Source: UBA7985 sp965658725 (GTDB lineage Bacteria > Pseudomonadota > Alphaproteobacteria > UBA7985). From it: a stretch of 10,867 nt of DNA. Shown in pieces: positions 1 through 6,360 of this stretch (position 1 is its first letter; each line of letters begins with the position of its first letter). Location of the stretch: NCBI GenBank assembly GCA_965658725.1, contig CBFHUI010000088.1:1-10867 (forward strand), in the 5' to 3' direction. The position numbers and the translations under genes were made by a program. The notes below the pieces were generated by a model, which was not told where the DNA came from, made no database searches, and saw nothing but the letters and a program-made list of their open reading frames with translations.

Positions 1-713
1 TCAGCACCGATCAGATCGAGCATCTGGGCCGCAAGGGGCTGGACGTCACCAAAGTCAGCCGCCGCGACCTTCCCCACTGCATGGCGACGGGCCAGGACGG
101 CGCGACAACCGTCGCTTCGACCATGATCCTCGCCGCGCGCGCGGGCATTGCGGTGTTCGCGACCGGCGGGATCGGCGGGGTGCATCGGGGCGCGGAACGG
201 AGCATGGACGTTTCCGCCGACTTACAGGAACTGGCACAGACCAACGTTGCTGTGGTCTGCGCCGGGGCTAAAGCCATTCTCGATCTGCCCAAAACGCTGG
301 AGTATCTCGAAACTCAAGGCGTGCCGGTGCTGGGCTTCGAAACCAGCGATCTCCCCGGCTTCTACACCCGCCAGACGGGGTTGAGCGTGGACTATCGTGT
401 GGACAGTCCGGCTGAGATTGCAGCGATGATGCGGGCAAAGTGGGACTTTGGGTTGGACGGGGGCGTGCTGATCACCAACCCGGTTCCCGAAGCCGACGCC
501 ATGCCATGGGCGCGCGTGGACGCGGCGGTGGAGGAGGCGCTGAAGGAGGCCGACGCGCAAGGCATCACCGGCAAGGATTCGACGCCCTTTCTGCTGGCTC
601 GCGTGACGGAACTGACGGGTGGAGACAGCCTCGAGACCAACATTCGATTGGTCGAGAACAACGCCCGACTGGCAGCCTTAACGGCCTGCGAATTCGCGAA
701 AGCCCATGCCTAG
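1..713 (+). CDS. psuG: Pseudouridine-5'-phosphate glycosidase, 5' end missing
   Basis: The reading frame enters at base 3 and runs to the TAG at 711-713, giving 236 visible residues of a family usually a little over 300 long, so the N-terminal quarter lies outside the window. PsuG cleaves pseudouridine 5'-phosphate to uracil and ribose 5-phosphate in the cytoplasm, the second step of pseudouridine breakdown after the kinase PsuK. Visible family blocks are VSRRDLP, GATTVAST, the glycine-rich ATGGIGGVHRGAE, DVSADLQELA, VCAGAKAILD (its lysine, codon 270-272, aligns with the Schiff-base lysine of the family), TLEYLETQGVPVLGFET, DSPAEIAAM and ITNPVPEADAMP. The internal ATG at 81 is not the real start, because conserved family sequence precedes it. 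No psuK is visible; it may lie to the left. The last 36 bases overlap the convergent cupin gene. Confidence 0.95.
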   Translation, partial: STDQIEHLGRKGLDVTKVSRRDLPHCMATGQDGATTVASTMILAARAGIAVFATGGIGGVHRGAERSMDVSADLQELAQTNVAVVCAGAKAILDLPKTLEYLETQGVPVLGFETSDLPGFYTRQTGLSVDYRVDSPAEIAAMMRAKWDFGLDGGVLITNPVPEADAMPWARVDAAVEEALKEADAQGITGKDSTPFLLARVTELTGGDSLETNIRLVENNARLAALTACEFAKAHA

Positions 714-1316
714 CGCTTCAGGGGCTGGGTCCATGGTGTAGCTCTCGAAGCTGATGTTCCCGCGCCACGACCAGAGCGCAAGCAGCGGCTCGTCCTCGGT
801 CTGCGTGGCGTGGTCTTCCCAAGCCTGATGCAGCACAAAACTACCCGGCGGACGTGCGACCCAGTCGTCGCTGACGTGCTGCCAATACCCCGTTCCCGAG
901 ACGATATGGTAGAGCTCGACCGCTTCGTGGCGATGGCGCGGGTAGAAGGTGTGCCGGTCGTGCCAGTAGATTCCCAGCCGGATCTCGTTGCTCCGCACCA
1001 TGCCGTCCGGGCCGAGAAACTCGACATAAGCGCGGTTGGTGCTGTCACTGTCCGTGAACACACCGCGCGTGCGCCAGTCCAGAAAGGGCGTCAGCCGCTC
1101 AAGTGCCTCTCCGAGCTTGATATCAGGCAAGGCAGCAAGAGTGACGGCAAGGCGAACATCGTGGGTGCTTAACTGCCAGCGCGGGGTGTGAGAGCGGTGC
1201 TGGCGGAGAAACCGCGCGGTCTCCCGCCCGTGCTCCGTCTCAGTCGCTTCAAAGCGTTCAGCGAAGCTGTCGAACAGGGTGGCCCACGATCGGTTGAGGG
1301 TGGTGAAATCCAGCAT
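678..1316 (-). CDS. DddQ-like cupin, putative DMSP lyase family protein
   Basis: A 212-residue protein with a C-terminal cupin domain resembling DMSP lyases of the DddQ/DddL type, which split dimethylsulfoniopropionate into dimethyl sulfide and acrylate. From about residue 97 it follows DddQ as I know it: a YVEFLGPDG block, a strand ending IRLGIYW, the metal motif HRHEAVELYHIVSG (128-141), then VLHQAWEDHA (161-170) and a final LWSWRGN strand. H130, E134 and H169 correspond to the DddQ metal ligands His125, Glu129 and His163, and Y136 to the catalytic Tyr131. The first ~90 residues are helical and not distinctive. I chose the ATG at 1316, with GGAG just upstream; a TTG at 1337 would add seven residues. 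It lies 79 bases downstream of the flavoprotein gene on the same strand and may be cotranscribed. Family membership is fairly sure. DMSP as substrate is inference; related cupins with other substrates exist. Confidence 0.8.
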   Translation of the reverse strand: MLDFTTLNRSWATLFDSFAERFEATETEHGRETARFLRQHRSHTPRWQLSTHDVRLAVTLAALPDIKLGEALERLTPFLDWRTRGVFTDSDSTNRAYVEFLGPDGMVRSNEIRLGIYWHDRHTFYPRHRHEAVELYHIVSGTGYWQHVSDDWVARPPGSFVLHQAWEDHATQTEDEPLLALWSWRGNISFESYTMDPAPEALGMGFREFAGR

Positions 1317-1395
1317 GGCGCTCCGCCTTTGGCCCAAACTCTACTGCGGAGGTGTTGTAAAGGCTCCGCCGGGACGCTCGCGCCGGTCTGCGGCA

Positions 1396-2646
1396 TCAGC
1401 CTGCCGCTTTTTCGGCAATCGCTGTTCCGCAGGCCCAGCCCGAGGACCAAGCCCATTGAAAGTTATAGCCGCCCAGCCACCCGGTAACGTCCACAACCTC
1501 GCCGATGAAGTACAGTCCCGGCACAGCGCGGGCCTCCATGGTGCGCGAGTCGAGCCCGGCAGTGTCCACTCCGCCCAACGTCACTTCTGCAGTGCGGTAG
1601 CCCTCCGAACCCGTGGGCAGCACTTCCCAGCGGTTGATCCGGTCGGCCAGCCGGTTCAGCACTTTGTCCGACTGATCGCCCAGCCGCGCCTCGCGCAGGT
1701 GCGGTCCGAGAACGGCTTGGGCGAGGCGAGCAGGCAGGACGTCGGCGAGGACCGTCGAAAGCTGGCGCTTCCCCGCCTCGGTCCGTGCCTGCTTGAGCCG
1801 TTCAGCAGCGGGCCAGCCCGGCGCGAGGTCCAGCACGATCGACGTGCTTTCGCGCCAATAACTGGAAATCTGCAGGATGGCCGGACCGGACAAGCCACGG
1901 TGGGTGAAAAGGATCGCTTCTTCAAAGGCTGTCTTGCCGTGCTTGACCACGGCGTCGGCGGCGACCCCCGCCAGCGCTCGGCAGTCTTCCAGCAAGGCGT
2001 CGGTGAAGGTGAGCGGGACCAGCGCCGGACGAGTTTCGGTCAGCGCCAAACCAAATTGTTCGGCGAGCTGATAGCCCAGCGAAGACGCACCCATCTTCGG
2101 GATCGACTTGCCTCCGCACGCCACGACCACGTTGTCTGCTGTCAGCGCCCGTGCGGTTCCTTCGCGCTCCACACTCAGGGCAAAACCGCCTTCGGGGCGC
2201 GGGCTAAGCGTCTGCACGCTGGTGCGCAGCCACAGCTTCGCGCCGACCTTCTCCATCTCATCCAGCAGCAGCGTGATGATGTCCTTGGCGCTGTTGTCAC
2301 AGAACAACTGGCCCAAGGTCTTCTCGTGGTAGGCAACGCCGTGCCGGGCCACCAGATCGATAAAGTCCCACTGCGTGTAGCGCTTCAGGGCAGATTTGGC
2401 GAAGTGGGGGTTTTGGGAGAGGAAGTGCTTCGGCTCCGCCCCCATGTTTGTGAAATTGCAGCGCCCACCGCCCGAGATCCGTATTTTCTCCCCCGGTGCC
2501 TTAGCGTGATCGAGGATCAGCACCGACCCACCGCGCGTACCGGCGAAGGCAGCGGCCTGCATGCCCGCCGCGCCTGCGCCGATGATGATAGTCTGGAAAT
2601 GCTGCGCAGGAGCGGTCACGGGGTGGCGGTCTCGGGTCGAACTCAA
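1396..2646 (-). CDS. HI0933/YhiN-family FAD-dependent oxidoreductase
   Basis: About 416 residues, the usual length for the HI0933-like (E. coli YhiN, BaiN-related) flavoproteins. The N-terminal Rossmann FAD motif is IIIGAGAAGMQAA (residues 20-32), followed by the family signature KIRISGGGRCNFTN (54-67). The middle has the VVACGGKSIPKMG block near the second dinucleotide contact, and the C-terminus carries the signature FIGEVVDVTGWLGGYN (about 380-395). Members bind FAD and are presumed cytoplasmic oxidoreductases of poorly defined substrate. The start is uncertain: the longest frame begins with TTG at 2646, a GTG at 2619 would still leave the FAD motif intact, and neither has a clear ribosome binding site. 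The gene is 79 bases upstream of the DddQ-like cupin on the same strand, so the pair could form an operon, but no functional link between the families is known to me. Confidence 0.92.
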   Translation of the reverse strand: MSSTRDRHPVTAPAQHFQTIIIGAGAAGMQAAAFAGTRGGSVLILDHAKAPGEKIRISGGGRCNFTNMGAEPKHFLSQNPHFAKSALKRYTQWDFIDLVARHGVAYHEKTLGQLFCDNSAKDIITLLLDEMEKVGAKLWLRTSVQTLSPRPEGGFALSVEREGTARALTADNVVVACGGKSIPKMGASSLGYQLAEQFGLALTETRPALVPLTFTDALLEDCRALAGVAADAVVKHGKTAFEEAILFTHRGLSGPAILQISSYWRESTSIVLDLAPGWPAAERLKQARTEAGKRQLSTVLADVLPARLAQAVLGPHLREARLGDQSDKVLNRLADRINRWEVLPTGSEGYRTAEVTLGGVDTAGLDSRTMEARAVPGLYFIGEVVDVTGWLGGYNFQWAWSSGWACGTAIAEKAAG

Positions 2647-2708
2647 CGGGTAGGGTGGAGCTTTAACACAGCCTGGCGCTCAGGAAAGTAGAACAGCAAG
2701 CAAGAGGC

Positions 2709-2728
2709 CCCCGCGCGGCACCGCGGGG
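2709..2728. other. GC-rich hairpin downstream of the small barrel-like gene
   Basis: Perfect 7-base inverted repeat (CCCCGCG / CGCGGGG) around a 6-base loop in the gap between the minus-strand genes at 2646 and 2865. Read on the minus strand it is followed by a pyrimidine-rich stretch but not by a clean run of T. It could serve as a backup terminator for the gene ending at 2865 or as a processing structure. Confidence 0.4.
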
Positions 2729-2824
2729 TTGCCTGCCCATGGTGGGAACGATAGCCGTTGACTTGGCGCAGGGGCAGAGCTTGAACATCAAGCTTCAACC
2801 CGACGCCTAGAACCGATTTCACCA

Positions 2825-2850
2825 GCCATGCCGGTCCGAGCCGGCATGGC
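2825..2850 (-). terminator. Strong 10-base-stem hairpin after the small minus-strand gene
   Basis: A perfect 10-base inverted repeat (GCCATGCCGG / CCGGCATGGC) around a 6-base loop. It begins 14 bases beyond the stop codon of the minus-strand gene ending at 2865. The position fits transcription termination or 3'-end protection. There is no U-tract after the stem on the minus strand, so it is not a textbook intrinsic terminator. Confidence 0.5.
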
Positions 2851-2864
2851 GATGGGTGACTCAC

Positions 2865-3158
2865 TTACTTGGGCAAGCCGGTGAGAACGTCGGCGGTCAT
2901 CGGCGTCATCACCGTGGTCTCAACCAGGGCGCCAGCGTCGATGCGGGCTTGGGTCAGTTCTGCATCGTTGCGGAAAGACTCAATGCTCTCAGGGCCTGCA
3001 AAATCGATCAGGACCAACAGCTTGTTGTCGTTGTCCTTCTCGGTCCCGGCGTAAATCATTTTCATGCCGTAGGCTTTCATCTTCTCCTGATTTGCGAGCG
3101 CCATGTCGCGCCAGGGAGCAAAGCCGCGGGAGAGGTCTTGGGTCAGTTTAACGATCAT
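2865..3158 (-). CDS. Small conserved protein, probable ferredoxin-like alpha/beta barrel (DUF3764-like)
   Basis: A 97-residue soluble protein without signal peptide or membrane segment. I place the start at the ATG at 3158 (MIVKLTQDLSRGF), because AAAGGA stands at correct spacing before it; the frame stays open to 3212 but those extra codons lack a ribosome binding site. The sequence has the rhythm of a small dimeric alpha/beta fold: a first strand, a helix with FAPWRDM, a strand with KMIYAGTEKDNDNKLLVLIDF, a helix ESIESFRNDAELTQAR, and a final strand VETTVMTPM. This resembles proteins annotated as DUF3764, but I cannot confirm the family. No catalytic residues can be named. It is divergent from the NTF2-like gene at 3428, and a strong hairpin follows it. 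Function unknown. Confidence 0.7.
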   Translation of the reverse strand: MIVKLTQDLSRGFAPWRDMALANQEKMKAYGMKMIYAGTEKDNDNKLLVLIDFAGPESIESFRNDAELTQARIDAGALVETTVMTPMTADVLTGLPK

Positions 3159-3427
3159 GAGGAGCGTCCTTTGATAGATCATTGATATGGGGTCGAAACT
3201 GTACGCTCGCATTAACCGCTAAGGATGAAGAATAGGCTACGAAAATCCGAATAATTTTACTCAAGTATCAGAAATAGACGGAGTTTTAATTTTGGTCTGA
3301 GGGGTCATTCGTGCTCGAAATTATTTGTCTAATTGGGTCAATGCCTGATCTTTAGTCTTGTCATTGAGTTGAAACCACCATCGACTAGCGTCAGTAGCGT
3401 GAACCCTGGACAGAGGAAGCTGATCCC
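3159..3427. promoter_or_regulatory. AT-rich divergent intergenic region
   Basis: A 269-base gap between two divergent small genes, clearly richer in A and T (especially about 3225-3345) than its surroundings, and so probably holding promoters for both. A possible plus-strand pair is TTGTCA at 3358-3363 and TCGACT at 3381-3386 with a 17-base spacer; the -10 match is weak. A ribosome binding site GAGGAA precedes the ATG at 3428. I find no open frame with a start and ribosome binding site inside the gap, and no long inverted repeat. Confidence 0.4.
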
Positions 3428-3754
3428 ATGATCTTTGACAAACTTAAAGCCGCCCACGACGCCCGCGATTTGGATGCTGTACTGGCGCTGTACCACCCTG
3501 AATACACCTTCGTGCGCCATAAGACGGGCACGGTGATGAGCCACGCCGATTGGCACGAGCAGCTCAAGGCGATGATGGCGTCTGACAAATTTCAGGTGGA
3601 AAGCTACCGCTGCATATACGAAAACAGCGATATCATCGTGACCCATACTGTCGTCAGCTTTGCCGACGGGACCAAGGAAGCGGTTCTGGCGTCCGAGACG
3701 CTTAAGGATGGCCTGATCTACCGCTCCGAGACCGGCGCGACCCTGCTGGACTGA
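3428..3754 (+). CDS. NTF2-like / SnoaL-like small protein
   Basis: A 108-residue protein with the pattern of the NTF2/SnoaL cone fold: an N-terminal helix (FDKLKAAHDARDLDAVLALY), the loop HPEYTFVRH that commonly follows it in this superfamily, a second helix around HADWHEQLKAMM, then beta strands (QVESYRCIYENSDIIVTHTV, VSFADGTKEAVLASETLKDG, LIYRSETGATLL). The fold supports enzymes such as isomerases and cyclases as well as simple ligand-binding proteins, so a substrate cannot be assigned. The start is firm: GAGGAA lies nine bases upstream of the ATG. It ends only 22 bases before the 3' end of the convergent DddP-like gene, with no clear terminator between them. A role next to the DddP-like enzyme is possible but unproven. 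Confidence 0.8.
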   Translation: MIFDKLKAAHDARDLDAVLALYHPEYTFVRHKTGTVMSHADWHEQLKAMMASDKFQVESYRCIYENSDIIVTHTVVSFADGTKEAVLASETLKDGLIYRSETGATLLD

Positions 3755-3776
3755 TCTCTTCGGGCCGGTTTGTGCT

Positions 3777-5006
3777 CTAATCGAGCAGGCGAGCGTCCCA
3801 AGGATAGTCGGAAAGCAACTCGATCCCGTCATCGGTGATCAGCACCTGCTGCTCCAGCTTTACCCCGTCACGCTCGCCCACCGCGCCGCAGTAGGACTCA
3901 ACGCACACCACCATCCCGGCCTCGAAGATGCCGTCGTAGATTTGTGGACGCCATGGGTGACGGACTTGCGGGTATTCGTCGCACATGCCCACGCCGTGCA
4001 GCAGACAGCTGTAAGCGCCTGGGGCGAAGGCGGGGTCCATTTCTTTGCACTGATCGCGGAAGGCGTGCAGCCCAAGACCGGGCCGCAGCAGCGCCATGTT
4101 GTGCTCAACCTCATCCACGGCTGCGCGGTAGAGTTCCTTTTGCCGCCGTGTCGGCGCTGATGGCCCGCAGTGCAGCGTGCGGGAAATGTCGGCGAAGTAG
4201 CCCATAGGGCCGACCATGTCGGTGTCAAAACCCACCAGATCCCCGTCCTCAATCACCCTTTGGGAAGCTTCTTGCAGCCACGGATTGATCCGGTCACCGC
4301 TGGCCAGCATGCGCCCGTCGTGCCAGTCGCCGTTGTTGGCCAGATTGGTGTAGTTGAGCAGAGCCCACAACTGGACCTCAGTCACACCGGGGCGGAGGGC
4401 TTCTTCGAGCTTGGTGATGCCTAACTGTGCGACCGCGCAGGCCCACCGGATGCAGTTGATCTCGTCCTCGTTCTTGATCACGCGCGCCGCCTCGGAGACC
4501 GCGACCCCGTCCACCACGTCCAGTCCGCGGGCGTCGAGGGCGCGGGTCAGGCTGGGGTTGACGTACTCCAGCGCGACGCGTCCGGTCGTGTCGCCGATCT
4601 CCACGAGGAAGTCGGCGATATCGCCTGCCAGTGCGTGGGCCAGTTCGGGCAGGTCTTCGCCTCCATCGAAATAGTGCAGAGGGCGACCGGGACGGACGTC
4701 CTTGACGATCTCCGTCGCTCCATAAGCAGCATTGATGACCAGCGGGCCTTCCACCGGGACAAAGACATAGGTTGTGGGGATGTGCGACTGGAACAGCGCG
4801 TAGGTCCGGTACTCCGCCGCGTAGCGCAGGGAAATGGGATTGACCAGCAAGGTCATGCCGATCCCCCGCGCCCGCATCTGCGACCGCAGGCGTTCCACGC
4901 GATAGGCGTAAAGTCGGTCAAAGTCGATCTCGGGCATTTCCCGATATCGCCGCAGATCGCTCCAGTTTTCGCCGACGACCAGATGGTCCGGGTGTGTCTG
5001 ACTCAT
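3777..5006 (-). CDS. DddP-like M24-fold enzyme, putative DMSP lyase
   Basis: A 409-residue protein of the M24 (creatinase / Xaa-Pro peptidase, pita-bread) fold, with an N-terminal creatinase-like domain to about residue 170 and a C-terminal catalytic domain. It matches DddP, the DMSP lyase of roseobacters that cleaves DMSP to dimethyl sulfide and acrylate, rather than an ordinary aminopeptidase. Blocks include MLASG..INPWLQE, FDTDMVGPMGYFADISRT (260-277), YSCLLHGVGMCDEYP (332-346) and VKLEQQVLITDDG. Metal ligands are D261, D263, D273, H337, E370 and E385; D343 corresponds to the proposed DddP catalytic base Asp377 and Y332 to Tyr366, with spacings identical to DddP as I remember it between the first Asp and Asp377. 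The N-terminus is shorter than in characterised DddP (about 446 residues). GGAGG lies nine bases before the ATG. Identity to classical DddP looks moderate, so this may be a sister clade with another substrate. Confidence 0.85.
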   Translation of the reverse strand: MSQTHPDHLVVGENWSDLRRYREMPEIDFDRLYAYRVERLRSQMRARGIGMTLLVNPISLRYAAEYRTYALFQSHIPTTYVFVPVEGPLVINAAYGATEIVKDVRPGRPLHYFDGGEDLPELAHALAGDIADFLVEIGDTTGRVALEYVNPSLTRALDARGLDVVDGVAVSEAARVIKNEDEINCIRWACAVAQLGITKLEEALRPGVTEVQLWALLNYTNLANNGDWHDGRMLASGDRINPWLQEASQRVIEDGDLVGFDTDMVGPMGYFADISRTLHCGPSAPTRRQKELYRAAVDEVEHNMALLRPGLGLHAFRDQCKEMDPAFAPGAYSCLLHGVGMCDEYPQVRHPWRPQIYDGIFEAGMVVCVESYCGAVGERDGVKLEQQVLITDDGIELLSDYPWDARLLD

Positions 5007-5074
5007 GCGCTTTCGCCTCCCTCTAGGTCGGTCCTAACGCACGGAACGGCCCCGGCTTTCCTGCCTGCGCCACA

Positions 5075-5118
5075 CTGTCGGTCGGGCGATGATCAAAGCC
5101 TGATCAAATCACCGACAG
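5075..5118. promoter_or_regulatory. Nested direct and inverted repeats, probable operator
   Basis: In the gap between the divergent DddP-like gene and repeat-protein gene, an 8-base perfect inverted repeat (CTGTCGGT at 5075-5082, ACCGACAG at 5111-5118) encloses two exact copies of TGATCAAA (5090-5097 and 5101-5108) that start 11 bases apart, one helical turn. Each copy contains the palindrome TGATCA. This arrangement is typical of a transcription factor binding site, about 70-110 bases upstream of the DddP-like ATG and about 115-155 upstream of the repeat-protein ATG. The regulator is not identified. Confidence 0.5.
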
Positions 5119-5231
5119 ACTGAGTTCAATCGCCATAGCCTCGCCGCAAAAATGAGCGTAAAGGACAGGGAGGTTTCGTCGTGCGCGGGCAGTGCTCGGG
5201 CTTCAAAGTTGACGGTTGAAAGGTTTAGTGA

Positions 5232-6209
5232 ATGTTTGGGGCAATTTGGAACGTGCTGATGGCACCGGTGAACTTTTTCCGCAAAACCTTCGGCTGGTTG
5301 CCGGAGGATGTGACGGAAGAAGATGCGGAAGCGCTGCAAGAGGCGACGGAAGCCAACGGCGGTCCTTCGGCAAGCACGTTCGCGGCCCTGCGTCGGTCGT
5401 CCTTTGACGATGAAAGCACCGGCTCTGCCAGCGGCTCGGCGACGAGCTTCGACGGAGCAGTCAAGCTGGCCCCCTCACTGATCACCGCTGAAGACTGGCA
5501 GACTTTGTCTATGGCCCAGATCGACGCCAAGCTCGTCGCCAACGGCGAGCGAGCGATTGGTGATGCTGGCAGCGACCCCTTCTATAACCTCACCCCACAG
5601 GAGGTGGACGCTTTAACCGACGCTGAATTCGAGGCGTTGATGGCGGATTTTGAATACGATGCCTTTAGCCCGCCGGTGTGGGAGGGGATCCTGACCGATG
5701 ACGACTGGATGACGCTGTCCATGGCGCAAATCGACGCCAAGCTTGAAGCCGCCGGGGTGGAGCCCATTGGCAGCCCGCTTGAAGATCCGTTCTATGCGTT
5801 GACACCTGCTGCCGTTGATGCGCTGAGTGATGACGAATATTTCGCCATGATTGATGCTTTTGGCTGGGGCCCGCAGTATCTGCCGGCCTGGGGCGATGCG
5901 CTCACGCCGAGCGATCTGGAAACCCTGTCACCCGCAGAAATCGATGCCAAGTTGGCCGAAGCAGGCTTCGCACCGATCGGACAGTCAGCCTCGCCCTTCT
6001 ACAATCTCACGCCTGAGGACATCCAACTGCTTCCCGACACAGCGCTGGAACAGTTGCTGGACGAAGAAGCCGCGCTCTATGAGAGTCTGGGCTACTCGGT
6101 CAACGTTCAACGCTATGATGACCTGCCAATCCTGAACACAGGAACGACTACCACCACCAGCACCGGCGCGTCCGATAGCAGCGGGGGCGATCTGGCCTGG
6201 CTGGCCTAA
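5232..6209 (+). CDS. Acidic protein with three 70-residue repeats, unrecognised
   Basis: A 325-residue, strongly acidic protein that I do not recognise. The N-terminus (1-23) is aromatic and hydrophobic with a few basic residues (MFGAIWNVLMAPVNFFRKTF), a possible amphipathic membrane-contact helix. A Ser/Gly/Asp-rich linker (about 42-82) follows, then three repeats with TLSMAQIDAK or TLSPAEIDAK at residues 91, 161 and 231, an exact 70-residue period. The consensus is LT..DW.TLS.A.IDAKL...G..PIG.....PFY.LTP..VDAL.D.E, that is two short helices joined by a PIG/PFY loop. The third copy lacks one residue before PFY and diverges after it. The tail (about 303-325) is Thr/Ser/Gly-rich and ends hydrophobic (DLAWLA). 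AAAGG stands eight bases before the ATG. The helix part faintly recalls LEM/SAP-type modules, but this is a weak resemblance. No cleavable signal peptide or catalytic motif is evident. Codon use resembles the neighbours. Confidence 0.85.
   Translation: MFGAIWNVLMAPVNFFRKTFGWLPEDVTEEDAEALQEATEANGGPSASTFAALRRSSFDDESTGSASGSATSFDGAVKLAPSLITAEDWQTLSMAQIDAKLVANGERAIGDAGSDPFYNLTPQEVDALTDAEFEALMADFEYDAFSPPVWEGILTDDDWMTLSMAQIDAKLEAAGVEPIGSPLEDPFYALTPAAVDALSDDEYFAMIDAFGWGPQYLPAWGDALTPSDLETLSPAEIDAKLAEAGFAPIGQSASPFYNLTPEDIQLLPDTALEQLLDEEAALYESLGYSVNVQRYDDLPILNTGTTTTTSTGASDSSGGDLAWLA
5481..6080 (+). repeat. Three tandem 210-base coding repeats
   Basis: Three in-frame units, approximately 5481-5690, 5691-5900 and 5901-6080, inside the acidic protein gene. 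The best conserved stretch, encoding AQIDAKL, is close to identical between unit 1 (from about 5514) and unit 2 (from about 5724), differing at third positions, which indicates duplication followed by selection on the protein. Unit 3 is more diverged and one codon shorter before the PFY motif. Confidence 0.85.
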
Positions 6210-6360
6210 TCCCGCAACTGTGCCTCTCCTCATCCCCGGGCCCCTCTGAGCTGCCGCACAAACGCGCGCGACCTGCGCTGCTTTGCGACCTTGAACCAGC
6301 CTGTTCCTGATCCATTTTTCTGCAAACAACCCCCTAAGCCTGTGCTGCGGAGCCCATGTC

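Noticed and set aside
1279..2691. A 470-codon plus-strand open frame opposite the flavoprotein gene
   Set aside because: It lies antisense to a gene with clear FAD and family motifs, its translation is rich in Arg, Gln, His and Gly as expected of a GC-rich shadow frame, and it shows no domain.
2643..2864. A 73-codon minus-strand frame in the gap before the flavoprotein gene
   Set aside because: It would start at a GTG without a ribosome binding site and runs through both strong hairpins; the composition is not protein-like.
5090..5108. An FNR/Dnr-type site (TTGAT-N4-ATCAA)
   Set aside because: The two TGATCAAA words are direct repeats rather than the required inverted half sites at the right distance, so the FNR consensus is not met.
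4635..5123. A 162-codon plus-strand frame opposite the DddP-like gene start
   Set aside because: It is antisense to conserved DddP-like sequence and has no start signal or recognisable domain.
5232..6209. Repeat protein as an EF-hand or other calcium-binding repeat array
   Set aside because: The acidic residues do not form the twelve-residue EF-hand loop or the glycine-aspartate nonapeptides of RTX repeats.
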